Source: Primula veris
Taxonomy: Eukaryota; Streptophyta; Magnoliopsida; Ericales; Primulaceae
Length of the DNA: 64,000 nt
Reading direction: 5' to 3'
Assembly (NCBI GenBank): GCA_963682055.1
Contig: OY821745.1
Span: forward strand, 30,687,342-30,751,341
The position numbers were made by a program, and so were the translations under genes. How positions within the stretch are numbered: the stretch's first letter is position 1; the number at the start of each line of letters is the position of its first letter. Shown here in pieces: positions 47,826 through 61,783 of the stretch. Below the pieces are notes generated by a model. It searched no databases. It was not told the origin of the DNA and saw only the letters and a program-made list of their open reading frames with translations.

Positions 47826-47925
47826 GCTCGTTTGATTGCAGTATTAGTAGTAACGGTACTATGAATACCTTCGGAATATGACAAGATAACAAATAAATGT
47901 GGGATTAATAGTACATGAAATATCA

Positions 47926-49450
47926 ATGAAATGTTTGTTTGATTTTTATTGGTTTTGAACTATTTTACAAATTTACATTTATATATATAATAAATAATCT
48001 TGCAAAATACATATAGATATGATTTTAATATATATATACGACGCCCATTTTACTCAAAATATTCTCATTTCTCAATACCACACCCCCTATTACTCTAAAT
48101 ACTTCAATTTCTCATCATTTCTAATATTATATTACTAATAGTATCGTCTAAAATTTTAATAGCAAAGACACTAGTTATAAGACCGATAATATTTATAATA
48201 CATATTACAATAATAAGAGTGTAATCCCATAATGCCAGAAGAGGCCTTGGTATTAGCCAATTTGATGAGCTTTCGGTGCAATGAGTAACCGTACCGTGAC
48301 ATCACGTGAACAAAACACAGACCTATCTATTTATAGTTAGAGTTGTACATGTGTCTACATATGGGTGGTGTACAAGCTATATAATAAGCTGGTCAAAATG
48401 ATCATCATTACCTCACGTTTGCAAATTCTTTGTATTCAACATTACACACGAGCACTGTTAGGCTAATAGTAGCTACAGCTTAGAAATGACGGTAAAGAGA
48501 ATATATACGTTCAAGCTTTACAAGGAAAAAGTTAAAAATATCGCCACAAAAAGTGACATAAGCTAGTAATCAAACAGAGAAAATGAAGAAAGTTTATATG
48601 ATTGTATTTTTAAGTAAAACATTTGGGATACAAATTATTTCCCTTTTTCTCATGAATGTGAGGGGTGAACAAGGTGTCATGTTCTTACGATTTTGGTGAA
48701 TCCTTGAGTACCCCATAATTCTGAAAAACATAAATTATTTATAAAAATAATAATACGTGTAAATATATGATATATAGTAAAAGAAATTAAAAGGGCGTAG
48801 CTCTTTTTATATTAATGAATTTTCTTGTTTCAGAGTTAATTTTTGATTAATCTAATATAAAATTATTTTATATTGAAACTTTATACTGAAACGAGAATTG
48901 AAAAAAAGACCTCAACTTTTTTCTACATCGAGAAACAAAATAAAATATCAGGTCTGGTTTTGTAAAGGTGCATGTATAACCAAAATCTTGGTCATATATA
49001 ACTTTTGGGGAAACAAGGAAATTCTATCTTGGTTAAGAAATTGGGTATAGATCCAATTCTCAAACTGGATGAATAAATTTTGCTCTCACACTAAGTTACT
49101 AATAAAATGTGAAACTAAGTAAATTCAGAAATTCCAAAATCCGATTGAGGAATCAAATTACCTTTACCAATATCTCTTTGTGTTATCTGTATGACTGTAT
49201 ATATAAAAAATACAGCGTATAAAAAATATTAAACTAGAAAGAAACAGTAATACTAATAGATAAATATTATGTAGACAATGCGGTAAATATCTTTACTATA
49301 TAACAGTAAAATTGGTAGCTATTTCTATAGAAGTGAGATTTTTTATGTTTAAGAGTTATATGCATGGGAACATTTAATTAATTAGTTTTAAGAAATTGGA
49401 AAAATAATGAAAAGGTACATATTGTTTGTACTTAATTATGAAAAAATAGA
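47926..49450. other. Intergenic, nothing recognised
   Basis: AT-rich, only short ORFs, no terminal repeats or conserved motifs noticed. Confidence 0.45.
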
Positions 49451-49452
49451 TA

Positions 49453-49687
49453 CTCCATCCGTTCTCATTTAATTGTCCATTACGAAACTACGTGCAATTT
49501 TGATCGGCTTATAACTTGTATCAAAATTGTCGAAATAAATTTTTTTTAAATCTAATCATAAAATTTAACATTTGAACTATATGATTAACTTTTAAAAAAA
49601 TTTATTCCGATAATTTTGATAGAAGTTCTTACCCGGTTAAAATTGCACGTATTTTCGTAGTGAATAATTAAATAGCAACGAAAGTAG
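49453..49687. mobile_element. Stowaway-type MITE (235 bp)
   Basis: Left end CTCCATCCGTTCTCATTTAA is mirrored by the right end over about 50 bp (shared core ATTACGAAACTACGTGCAAT, with changes on the right). TA flanks both sides (49451-49452 and 49688-49689). Confidence 0.8.
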
Positions 49688-50076
49688 TATTATAAATATC
49701 TTTTAAAGTTTATAATATAGATGTTATATGATACTATTACATATGCTACATATTACTACTTATTTTTACTTTTAGTTTTTAACTTTGATGTTACGTGATA
49801 CTATATTATATGAACTAAGTGATAAACAAGATTTGAGAATTCCCATTTTTTAAAATTAAGTGTTTTTTTTTATATAGTAATCAATGATTCACCCCTTAAA
49901 ATTCGTAATCCCAGTAAGTATAAAACATCAAACACGTATGAGGACAAAGATTAGTATTCTTGAATCTCTGTCTTATGAGTTATATATGACCACTGTTGTC
50001 TGTCCACTAATGTTACTTTATTATACATACTATGACAAAATAATATTTGAATGTAAAGATTGCATGATAAATAATA

Positions 50077-50310
50077 TTTCATCCGTTCTCGTTCAATTAT
50101 TCATTACGAAATTACGTATAATTTTAATCGGCTTATAACTTATATCAAAATTATTGAAATGAATTTTTTTTAAAATCTAATCATAAAATTTAACATTTGA
50201 ACTATATGATCAATTTTTGAAAAAATTTATTCAGACAATTTTGATACAAGTTCTTGGCCGATCAAAATTACACGTAGTTTCGTAATGAACAATTAAATAA
50301 TAACAGATGA
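50077..50310. mobile_element. Second Stowaway-type MITE, related to the one at 49453
   Basis: The arms (TTCATCCGTTCTCGTTCAAT ... ATTACGAAATTACGTATAAT and their inverse) match the preceding element with more decay. The two copies are in the same family, 390 bp apart. The ORF 49884-50138 runs into its left arm and is not a gene. Confidence 0.75.
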
Positions 50311-50620
50311 GCACGCACAAAACATATATGATCGTGATGAACCTCTTCTATAATAACCGGAGGGTAACGTTATGAAATGAATTTGGTTTACTTAGGAAAA
50401 GATATGGTAACGAGACATTGTTAGATGCATTTGCAAAAATTAGATGAATCTATAATCTATATTAAAAAGTGGAGACTTAAAAAAAATAAAAACCAAAAAG
50501 GCTATAGTAGATGATACAAGTCGAGAAAAATGGAGCCCACAAGTATGATGATTAATGACCCTAGCAGGAACAAAACTTGTTCTCTGGAATATCGTTGTAT
50601 GAGAAAAAAAATTTAAGATC

Positions 50621-50822
50621 TGTTGTAATACACTATTAGCTAGGTATTTAGGGAGACAGAAGTAGAGAGAGGGGAGAACAGTATCGTCTTTATTAATGAA
50701 TGAATATGAATGAATGTAAAGTACAAGACCCCTATCCCTCTTTATATAGATAGAGGGGTAGGGTTACAAGACCTACATGAGCCAATAAAGTATAAGCCCA
50801 ATAGTCCAATTATCTTACAACA
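50621..50822 (-). repeat. 3' LTR of the full-length copia element
   Basis: 202 bp, starts TG and ends CA with inverted TGTTGTAA/TTACAACA termini. It differs from the partner LTR only near 50670 (GAGGGGA against GAGAGGA) and at 50737 (CTATCC against CTAGCC). Confidence 0.93.
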
Positions 50823-51779
50823 CTCCCCATTTGGACGTCTTGAATTTTTCGTCTTCATGCAGTCGATCTGAGTCGAGTTCATTCGCAGTGCTAAACACAT
50901 AAAAACCTTAGGGACGGAAAACCCAGTGTGGGAAAAAACCGGTACCTAGAAAAAACTGTGTAGCCGAATGATATAGGCCGAAATATCATGTAAGTAACTA
51001 ACCACAAAACAGTGTGCCTCATCAAAACCTTGCCAGAGCAAACCCAATGGAAAAATCTCTGATCGAAGGAAAAAGAGTGCAACAGTGGTAGTAGTAGGGG
51101 ATCAACCACAAAACAGGTGCCTCATTAAAACATTGCTAGAGTAAACCCAGTGGGAAAAACCTCTAGTCGAAGGACAAAAGAGTACACAGTGGTAAGAAGT
51201 ATACAACCGGATACTCCCCCTAATTTCGGCAATCTTAAGTGAGATATGATGGGAACGTGTCTCGCTAAAAACCTTGCCAAGGAAAACCCAGTGGGAAAAA
51301 ACCTTGGTCTAAGGACAAAAAGAGTACACGAGCATGCGACTGGATGCTCCCCCTCACTTGCACACGACAGGGTGCGAAGATTTCGACTAAGTAGTAATTA
51401 GTGCAATAAGCATTCACCTGGATGCTCCCCCTCACTTGCACACGACTGGGTGCAAAGATTTCATATTCCAAGAAAGAGTACGAGCATTCGACTGTATGCC
51501 TCATTTACTTACATACGACTGGATGCAAGAAAATCTAACGTGGAATAGAACGAGCATTCAACTGGATGCTCTTAAACTTCATTTGTGAAGATTAATTTCG
51601 GCGAGAAATGCTAAATAGCATAATGTAGTCATGTCTCTCTTGATCAATAACAACAAGTTGTCTTCTATGACAAGTGTTTTATCTGGATCGTGAGACAGAA
51701 CATATGTAATTCAAATATGACTAATACTAGCTCGAAGCCATATACACTCTCCAGTCGTCTCATAGAGCACGAATAGAAC

Positions 51780-54130
51780 AGAGTGATTCACTTGGAGTCA
51801 TTCCAAGACCTCCAAGATGTCGCCTTATTCCTAATGGTAAAGACATACCATGTTAGGAATATCTCTTATGCGGGTCTGATAAGTAACCGGCATCGGTATA
51901 ACCGAAAAAGGGTTGCGTTAATTCGAGTACCGAAGGGGGTAGGTACACTCGATGACGCAAATGGGATAAACTAGCCCACTTCCAAAATTACCATAAGGTA
52001 AGGGAATGTGTCTTTAGTGCCATTTCGATGGCAGCGTGTTAGCGCGATGTTGTGTCGAGCTATACCATTCACAACAGACGAGATGTTCGTCCTAGCACAT
52101 TAGACCAAGTACAATGATGCGCTTATTGTACTTAGATATGAACATTATGGTTCAATATCTCTTCATCGTCTCATCAGGGACGGACTGGGTCTATATCAAT
52201 GTCTAGTGATCGAACGATCATGGGAGAATCTGACGACTTAGCATCATGATGACTAAAACGTCATAACACCTTCTGGGTGTAGTCTGAATCATGGACTTAG
52301 ATTCAATCTTTACGGGACTCAATCATCAGGTTGAGTCACTACCGTGTCTTCCCAAGATCCTTCATCTCGAAGGCAAATCCAAAAATGGATCGCGTAATAG
52401 AACACGCAAGGGCATAATACTTGTTCAAGTATCCCAAGCTAATCAAGTACTCACTTAGGCGGTATACCACATCCGCTCGGATTATATTAATCCATATAGT
52501 GAACGTCTCAGTCAATTGAGATCGTGTTCCGTGGTTAGGAACTACTTGATTAAAGCATATGAAGTCACACAGGGACCTTCATCTATATCTCTTTGTCTAA
52601 ATCCCCATAGGGATAAAACCGTGACCACATTCATGGCTGCATACTCAGTTTTTCGGAAACTACTAAACTGGTAAAGTAGGGGACTGTTATAATGTCCATT
52701 ACGAGAAAATTAACCATCTCGTAATCAATTCCAAGGTGTGAGAGAAGCCTTGCGCTACTAGGCGAGCATTCTACAATCTCATTATTCTCATCACTCTTCC
52801 TTACGAATAACCAAATAAACGAACTCGTTTAACATTGGTGGTGTTAGAGCAACAGGTCCGAACACACTTTCGCTAAGGAGTCTACTTGGATTGCAAGTTT
52901 CCATTAGTCCAGTCTATTCTACGTTGACTTCAGGCAACGGTACATGGTTCCCTGTCATAATTTGCTCATATTATCAGTCGTCACCGAATATATGAACAAG
53001 TAATCAATGACAGTCTCGTTTCGCTTCAATATCGTCTAAGATATCATGATCGACAGATATTTTGAGATTCTTAGGATGAGGAGGAAATCACACATCTCCT
53101 TGATCCTTTATAATCTCGTGCGACAAACGAGTTTCAGTTCACCACCTCTGGGGCTGAACGAATTAAGAACCGATCAACTTCCTCGTATATTAGGAAGGAC
53201 GATAGACTGACGGCCGACGGCAGCGTCATTTGCTTGGCGGGTTCGGCCAAAGCAACGTGTTACGACAGGAACACGGCGTCCGACAGGGACGTCTATCCTT
53301 GGAAGCATTTTGCAGCAGGTATAAATGATCTCGTGACATCTCATAAAGTCATTAAATGCGTCTGGCATTTAGTTAGACTTGAGGGAGTCTATGCACTTAC
53401 TTATCACTAAGTGCAGTTTTGGGGATCAAGCTAAGACTGAGTGGGTTATGCCATGTTACTTCACGTCGTTCCTTATCAACGGTAACGTGCAAATCTCCCC
53501 CTAACGACAGGGAGAACAGTCTTAGCGATGTCACTTGCGCATATCATGCGGTAAAGAGATCGCTTGCCAAGGTTACTCTATCAAATGATAGGCAGGGGAT
53601 TCATAATCAACTTATGTCCCCTTCAGAGGTCCATATTTTGAATGCTAGAGCGGCTCAATCAAAATATTAATTAATCACTCTAAACACGCGTTAATATGAG
53701 ACTTCTGGCTCATAACCAGTAACCAGCTAGTACGCATATGGTGTTTGAGTGTGTATGGGCCTCATAACGGACCAATCCAGCAAAATAGCATAACCCCACA
53801 CAGAAATATAAATCTTGGTGCGCAAGACCAAGAAATGCGTGCAATTATTTGCAGTCGCATCATCAAACTTTCCGTGATTCCATTTGGGTCTGAACATAAT
53901 CGACAGGATGTTCAATTTCAATTTCCAAACTCAGGTAATTCAAATCGAAATTTTGATTATTACTCTTCGGAATTATCAAGTCGACTAGACTTTTCAGGAT
54001 AATCCGGATCATGAGCCATCAACTTAATGATAGGGCTAAAAGTTTGGAAAGTGCTGCATTTATGTGGACAACATTAAAATGTGACCATATTGTCGATGCA
54101 TCAACCATAACCATTTATATTTATGGTCCG
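51780..54130 (-). pseudogene. Decayed copia pol (integrase, reverse transcriptase, RNase H)
   Basis: Reading on the minus strand and across frames, these remnants are visible: integrase C-terminal part (RTKIYISVWGYAILL near 53800), the hinge IDVPVG near 53290, RT blocks LVAQGF (near 52755), SLYGL followed by an in-frame TAA (52482-52484), MKDLGK (near 52360), a LAR..TR..NG block (near 52040), and RNase H YTDAGYLSDPHK (near 51880). A one-base deletion just after the RT block (near 52460) shifts the frame relative to the truncated copy. Multiple stops make it non-functional. Confidence 0.85.
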
Positions 54131-55278
54131 TCTTATGGTTGGATAAGTCCACAATAACTCCTTCAATTCTTTACAAGAATTCTACGAGTTTATTTCGTGA
54201 TCTTTACACATACTAGTCTTTCAAAGTGAGCATTAAATGCATGAATTTCGGATTAATCGCGAAATATATTCTCAGAGAGAATCCAAATGCGATGCGATTA
54301 TAAATCAAGCATCGTCTTTTGACCCGGGAATATCTCATCCGGTCAATGCCACAATATCAAAATGCTCTTATCAATCGACGACAGGCGAATGATAGTACAG
54401 ACAATCATGTCTTAGCATCTAAATCATTTATCATTTCGACGACAGGCGAAATGATAAGGTAACTTTAAATACTTTAAAGAATGTGGTAGCAACCACTTGA
54501 AAGACATTTCAACTCCTCTAAAATACGCTTTTGGTCGTATTGAATGGAGACTACGTAAAGAAATTTCAATTCTTTCATGAGCTATTACCAGGTAACACTG
54601 GTTTTCTCGAATATTTTATAACTCAACAAGGTACGACAGGACCTATAGGAGTATAACGCCTCATATTTGACAAATCAATTTGGCTTTATCAAAGATTTCG
54701 ATTTGGAACGACAGGTCCAGAATCGTTGTCACTGAGTACACTTTTAGGCAAGTAGTTGATGAAATTATGTGGTACACTGTTACCCACTATTTCCAGAAAA
54801 CCAACTACACCACAAGTATTGCCTAAATTTTCATAATTTAAAGTTTGGTCACATTTGTCAAAAGAATTTGCTCAAAAAACACTTTAAATTATTTCGAGAA
54901 ATTTCGTAAACAGGCAAACCATAATCCAAAAATATGGTCCAAATGGAAAAATAATAATCCAAATGGAAAACATAATCCAGATGAGCGAAAAAATAGCTCA
55001 ATGATTTATCAAAATCAATAAAGAAAGGTATCAAACTCATTTGAGCCACAAAATCGGGGGTCTCAATAGTTTCCTTTCAATTAACTTTAACCACATTAGC
55101 ATTGGTTTTTCCACATTTATAATAGTTGTGAACTATTTAAGGAGTAACCATGCATAACCTTTGTCTTTATAGCATAGAGTTGGCTCATTGAGCATTATCT
55201 CTTGCTTTGTGACAACGTGCCATATTGTTCCTTTCAATTACTGTCTTGAAGCCACAGGTTTTCGATTTTGACGATTGT

Positions 55279-55605
55279 CTAAAATCTCGCTTGGCTAGGC
55301 AATTCATCGGGATTGCGACAGTTCGAGACAAATAACACTTGTCTCGGTTCTCGATTCGTGAAAAAAAAATGTACACGAAGAGCATTAATACAAGGCAAAC
55401 AATTCGCCATTGACCCAATAGGATTAAAACTACTCACCGGGGTAATTTTCTTATCAAATAACACATGGGCGATAAAGGAACATGGTGAATATAAATTCAC
55501 GATACTACTTATGAAATACGATTTCCAAGCTTGTATTTTGGTGAAGGATTGCTCCAATATGTCAATTTCAGACATTTGTTCACCATAGACGTCATCACGT
55601 CTCAA
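55279..55605 (-). pseudogene. Remnant of copia gag
   Basis: The segment GEQMSEIDILEQSFTKIQAW resembles the middle of plant copia gag proteins (retrotran_gag/UBN2 type), where a GENIT-DEDMLEK-like block is found. It is 5' of pol in the element, as expected. The frame is broken before and after. The overlapping plus-strand ORF is a shadow. Confidence 0.6.
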
Positions 55606-57392
55606 ATGTGGCGGCGGAATAAAATCAACGCCTTAGCATTCATCATGAGGGTAACAACAAACTCGTGTTCTACTCATAAAAGATGGCATCCAAAAAAAAT
55701 GGGGCATCACATTTTCACACATCAGGGTGAGTAACATGTGGTGACGGATTAAAATCAACGTTTAAACGGTCATTTCGCAAGTATGTTTTTACGATTTTTC
55801 TCATCATAGATGGCATCCAACATGTGTTGGGAGTTCTGGATTATTTATCATATAAAACGACTGGTTTATATGTTTATGGTTTGCACAAGCACAAACTTTT
55901 TTTCGAAACGACAGGTTCGAAAACATTAGTTTTGCTTCTCATGTGAATCGGTTTTCATTGATCGAACGACGGGTCGATACTGAAACAATAATTCGGCGAA
56001 ACATACATCACTATATAAACACACTCGGGGAAATTATTATTTAGTCAAACCCTTTTGGTAGCTCTACTTGAAAAACGACCAGGAAAGACGGTGAGGGTGG
56101 AGGGCACGAATGCCACTTAAAACCCGACCTCATTAGGATATCGACTTCCGCCTATATCTTTCCTAGACATCGTATCCAAATAGGTGAGCCTATTTAGGGA
56201 AGATTCATAATTTTTCCAACTTAAATGTGAATATATATGATTTTCGCATTTTATATATGGCAATAATATTAACAGCATAGAGAATATCTATCTAGATTAA
56301 CCACAATATATAAACAGGCAGTAAATATATTTTAGGATCTATCTAATCATGCAGTAGATTTGGTGTTATAAACAAATCAATTTAAGATTATCAATCAATC
56401 TATAAAGATTCTAACATATCAAATCAAATCAATTTAAAATTATCAATCAGATCTAATCCAATAATTTACTTGCATATGTGATGTTTATATATATGATAAT
56501 ATCAAAAGATATGATTATGCTAACAAGATATCAATCAATTATCTATGTTTATCGCCATATTAATAATTCTATACATGATAGTTTTAACATGCAAGCAAAC
56601 AATATATTTTTAATTACCAATCAATTCTATATATGGTAAAAAAATATTTTAACATGCAAGGGGGTTAAATTTACATGGAAACATATCAATTTATTCAATT
56701 AACATGCAATTTTTATTCGCTTGCCTTTTAATAAATATATATATGCATGTGGATGAATATTTAGACCGAATATTGACTTTTATAACACATATATACTGTT
56801 TTTATACATGTAATATACTACATGGACTATCCGTGTAATTTCAGCAAACTATATATCTATTTACAGCATTATTACTGCTTCAGTCCATAATTTCAGACAA
56901 GTTTCAGTTTAGTCCTTGAGTAATTTCCAGAATAGTTTACAGCTTTCAAAGAATTACAAATTAGTACATACGTTTCAGTTTGTTGCAGATTTAATCCGAC
57001 AGATTAATACATGTTTTACAATTACATGATTTGGGTTATTTTGTATGATCTTATCAACAAATATGATTTTATAATCAACAATATGTGTGTTACGATCATA
57101 TATAATTATCCATACAAGTAACAAACCTTAATACACATGGATTATATACTACGTGATATTTATCATGTTTTAGTTATGCATAAAATAATACGTGCGATCA
57201 CATATATGGAATAAATTAAGTTTTGAATTCGGTACCTTACGCACGGTATGTTGATGAAGGTCGATATAGCAAAACCCTAAAAATCCGGATAAACCTCAAG
57301 GTTTATAAATACCCAATATCCGTCCGTTTACCAAAAATCTCCAATATCCGTGAGCGTATATCCTATTCTTCGCGAGCAAAGTACCGATAACG

Positions 57393-57594
57393 TGTTGTAA
57401 TACACTATTAGCTAGGTATTTAGGGAGACAGAAGTAGAGAGAGAGGAGAACAGTATCGTCTTTATTAATGAATGAATATGAATGAATGTAAAGTACAAGA
57501 CCCCTAGCCCTCTTTATATAGATAGAGGGGTAGGGTTACAAGACCTACATGAGCCAATAAAGTATAAGCCCAATAGTCCAATTATCTTACAACA
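57393..57594 (-). repeat. 5' LTR of the full-length copia element
   Basis: 202 bp, near-identical partner of 50621-50822. It should hold the element promoter on the minus strand; no confident TATA box was assigned. Confidence 0.93.
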
Positions 57595-60500
57595 AGATTC
57601 AAAATTTCAAAGATACATAGAAAAAGAATCAGATCCTCTAGAGATTATAAGTGACAAGTTCGACAAACGAAAAGACCAACGCCCCTTTCAAAAGATGCTC
57701 TCTTTTTCTGTATATTGTTAGAAAATGTAAACTAAACTATTAATAACAAATTAGTTGTTATTAACCCAAGAAGGCAAATGGTGCCATATACGTTAATATA
57801 GTAACCAGTAAAGACAGTGAATTTGTTGTACCCAAAAAAAAGACAGTGAATTTGTAAGTTGAAAACCGAAATTGTAATCGCCGCATACGTAACGAAAACG
57901 GAAAACCTAGTGGGAAGTGAATGCATTAGACGAGTTACAGCAACTACATGCACTTCCTTATATTTTTATGGTAAAAAGAAAATAAATTTGATTTGATTAG
58001 TTATATTCGTTTCAGTAATAAAAGACTTATGGTACCACTAGTTAGTCAATTTGATGTGAAGCAATAAACTGTTTCATTTTAATATCTCTTGCTTAATGAT
58101 ATTACGGAGATCCTATGTTTTCAAAAATTGAGTTGATTTTTTTTTGTGTGGAAATGGCTAAGGTAGATTAAGCAAGCATGAATCGTTACCTAAATATATA
58201 TTACTGGACAAATCTTTGGTACTTTTGTTTTTTCAGAATAAAAGTTTGTTCTTTTATTCACAAGAATCGGAAAAGTTTGTATTAATTCTAGGGCTTTGGT
58301 TTAACCAAAATGCTATAAAATTTCTACCATCGGTCTCAGACCAAGCCTAGACTAATAATATGTTATACGTGAGTCGTGACTTGCTGAATGTTCGGAGTAC
58401 ATGGGTAAAAAATCATTCTGTTAAACTTCACCACTCACGAGTACGCAAATAATCATCAAGTATATTGATGATCGATGGATGCTTTGCGTGGGGGATAATA
58501 TCGATTGGGAGCGATTCTTTGTCTTCATAGTGTGTATTGAGATACTTGCTGCCATCCTACGTACTCTCCCTCATTTCCAAATTAATCTTCTCACTTAATG
58601 GAAAATTTATAGTATTTTATAATGAGAGACAAATATTATTTTCAGAAGTAAGGAGTAACTATAGAGAGATGGCAGCACCTTTATGTGGTCATTCTTTTTT
58701 AATCCGACCTCAATCTCGTATTACCGAAAATAGAGTCGTGTCAAAAACAAAGTCGTTTGAAATTCAAACAATTGTGCTTTGGAGTGACAAAACTTAAAAA
58801 AGATATAAGCTTTTATAACCTAGACGATACAACCCTTTACCGCCTCAGATTAAGAAAATCCAGCTTAGTTGTAGTCGTTAATCCAAAAACATGGTCGTTG
58901 TTGCAAGTTACGACATACGAGTTTGTTTGTTTTTTAAGTCAAAAAGACTAACTTCGAAGTATTTTAACTTTTAAACTACGAAATAAAGGCAGAAATCTAT
59001 GACTCTATAAGACGGTGCCCAACTTCTTCGGTTTTGGCGTTGCAGCAAGCTAGGAGACTTGTAACATTGTATTGTATTGTATTTTCAAATCTCCCAAAAT
59101 TACATCAACTTAAATACGTTTTGCAGGATGCTAAGATACCTTTGTGTGAAATGGCTATGTGACGACATGTTATTATATGACCTGCGATTGACATATCGCA
59201 GTTTGCTAGCATCTGTATGCTATCCTTCCTTGTGCTTAATGATGAACCGTTTCATTTTCATAGCATAATTTTTAAGAATGTTCAATATTGTATCATTTTA
59301 GCCAAATTTTTAGGTCAAGGGGTGCATATTCATCGTGTAACTCGTGTTTACTTGAAGTTTATGTTTTTCCGATTGGTCTTATTATGGAGTTTGTTCCATG
59401 TGTGAGTCTTTTGTACTGTTGTTCTTATTAATAAAAGTAAGTTTGCTTTAAAAAAATGTTTTTCTTATTGGTCTGTTGATTGTATTTAATTTAATGCTAA
59501 TTAAATTATATGGTCGATTTGTCTAAAGTCTAAACGAGACATCGAAGAGAAAGTCATGAGATGCACATCCAAAAGGTGGTCCAAACGAAACTAAAGGAGA
59601 CTTATGGCGCCATATAGCGATATTATTACCGACAAAGGAGAAACTAGACTAGAATATGAAATTATCAAATATCATGATATTTCTCGATTGCGTTGTTTCT
59701 AAAATATCAGATATTTATAATGTTTGTCGTTTTACGGATTTAAAGTAATGGAATGTGCTAATGTTTCCGTTTAACCAAAAAAACATGGACAATAATAAGA
59801 TTTTTTTTTTGTTAAACACATGTCCTCAATTACGGCAAAACCTATAAATCAGTACATAAATTGTTAAAAGGAGTAGATACCTAAATATGGTTACCAACCG
59901 ATATTACAATATTTTTATTTTATTTTAAAAGATGGTGGACTGTTACTATGATAGTGTCTTAGTTAAAAAGAACGGGACTTAAAAAGTAAAAAAATTAGAA
60001 AATAGTTGAAACAAATATATAAAATATATATTCGTATATTGGCATATTATTGTATTTATATTTACTTGAATAAATTTCAAACAGATCAAGCGGCGAAGAG
60101 TTGAGGTAAATGATCTTTACCCATTATAAAATTCCTCTTTTTATGATTTGGGTTGAATTTATTTGTTTAAATAAGTGAAAAATTATAATTCTCATTTTTC
60201 GGATTAATGTGTAAAAAACGAACAATATTTCGCAGGTCATGTAGATTTATTCTTAGGATTTGTACTAAATTGAATTAATGAATGAAAAAAACTACTAAAT
60301 TTGTTGTTGTTTTGATTTGCATGAGGTAAAATGTTATCAGAAATTGATAAATGGGGAGAGAAAAAACATAACATGAGTTTTCTTTTAAAGAATTTAGCTG
60401 TAAAAAACAATTGAGAAAATTGCTAAATGGTAATACTATTATTGAAAAAGATGGCTGTGCTTCTATGAGGATTTATTTTTATTTTTTTTGGTTTTGCAAT

Positions 60501-60600
60501 TTTACATAAATGTAAATTCAGTATTTCATTTAGAATTCTGAACAAACAAATCATATGAATTGGTTAGAAATTGTAAATAGGGGTTTTTGAATTGCAGCTT
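57595..60600. other. Anonymous intergenic sequence right of the copia element
   Basis: Several short plus-strand ORFs of 60-90 codons (57482, 58537, 58757, 59077, 59217) have no recognisable domains and differ in composition from the real exons of this window. A 15-base direct repeat AGACAGTGAATTTGT occurs at about 57815 and 57842. No transposon ends were found. Confidence 0.45.
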
Positions 60601-61783
60601 TTAAGCTAAGGGAATCTCCATTTTTTTGCTTATAACTTGCAGTGCAATTTGTTGGTCAGCTTTGGGTTTTCTGGCCCCTTAAGAGCTGAAATTTGAACTA
60701 GCTAATTTTTTTTTTTCCGAGCCTCATGATTTCAACTAGTGAAATTAGTGAAAAATTGTAAATAAAACAAAACTCGGGGTTTATGTGGTTGCTCAAGTTA
60801 TCTGCTTTTACTTATAAGCAGCAGTGCGTAGTTGGCACTGAGAAGCTTAATAGGGATTTTTCTGTTTTTCCGGTCTTGGAAAGTTACAAAATTTGGAGCA
60901 GGTTGAATACAGTTTGTGGCCTTATATTCCCACATTTTTGCGGAAAAGTTGCAGTCAAACAAGCCTTAATGTCATATATTGGACCATTTTGTTTTCTTAG
61001 ATTAATAGTGTATGAAACTTTTAAAGTGAATGTCCTGTGCTTACTAATAATAGCTTAGTATTTTTTGATCAATTATATTTTTTAGGGCTATTAATCTTCT
61101 GTAATGATGTCTGAGTAACACTTATTCATAAACCATTGCCAAAGTCTCATCAAACTCACAAACTAATGACCATTTAACCAATGCTTACAATAAGAGTAAC
61201 CAAGCACAACCAGAACGACACCCGTTGAGCGTTTTCAAAAACATAAATTGAACAAACATGGGAAACGTCAAAGATTGAAAAACTAGTCGATGAACTGGGT
61301 ATTAGTACCATGTAAAAGTATCAATTTAAATCGTCTTTTACACATATTCGGTGGCAAATGTCGAGGCTGCTGTACTCAGCACTAAAATCTCACGTCCAAC
61401 AATCATGCCTTGGTTAATAGGGGTTTTCGTTTAAATTTTTTAAGCAAATAAGCTTGATCGTTTTGGTTGGGGAAAATGCTAGCTTCATCCGGCTTAAATC
61501 TTCTATAAAAATTAGATACTCTTTTTGGTTACATAAGCAACAGTAGACTGCCACATAATTGTGGTTCTTTATTTAAGTCAAGTTATATGACACAAATCAG
61601 ATTGAATATAATTTGTCATATGTAAATAAATGGAGGGATAATTTTTTATTTTTTTCCTTTTTTCCTGTACTCATGTTAGTAGTTGGTTCCTCAAATAATG
61701 TTACTATGGAAAATTATCTCTGCTATGACCATTTATTTATTTGAGTATTATTTTTAATTTTTTTAATATTTTTAATTTTTCAG

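Larger units (their letters stand above)
50621..57594 (-). mobile_element. Full-length Ty1/copia LTR retrotransposon, coding-dead (6974 bp)
   Basis: Two 202-bp LTRs (50621-50822 and 57393-57594), TGTTGTAA...TTACAACA, differ at two positions. The flanks AGATC and AGATT are a 5-bp target duplication with one change. A polypurine tract (AAATGGGGAG, minus strand) abuts the left LTR, so transcription runs leftwards and the right LTR is the 5' LTR. The sequence after it (CGTTATCGGTAC) is the probable primer-binding site, not the common TGG-start type. Order on the minus strand: gag remnant, integrase, hinge, reverse transcriptase, RNase H, as expected for copia. No frame is open over its full length. 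Confidence 0.93.

Noticed and set aside
47498..47926. ORFs of ~100 codons on both strands
   Set aside because: They are produced by the CGGTTTT low-complexity repeat; the proteins are Phe- or Lys/Pro-rich without domains.
55313..55588. Plus-strand ORF of 91 codons
   Set aside because: It is antisense to the gag remnant, and the element is transcribed on the minus strand.
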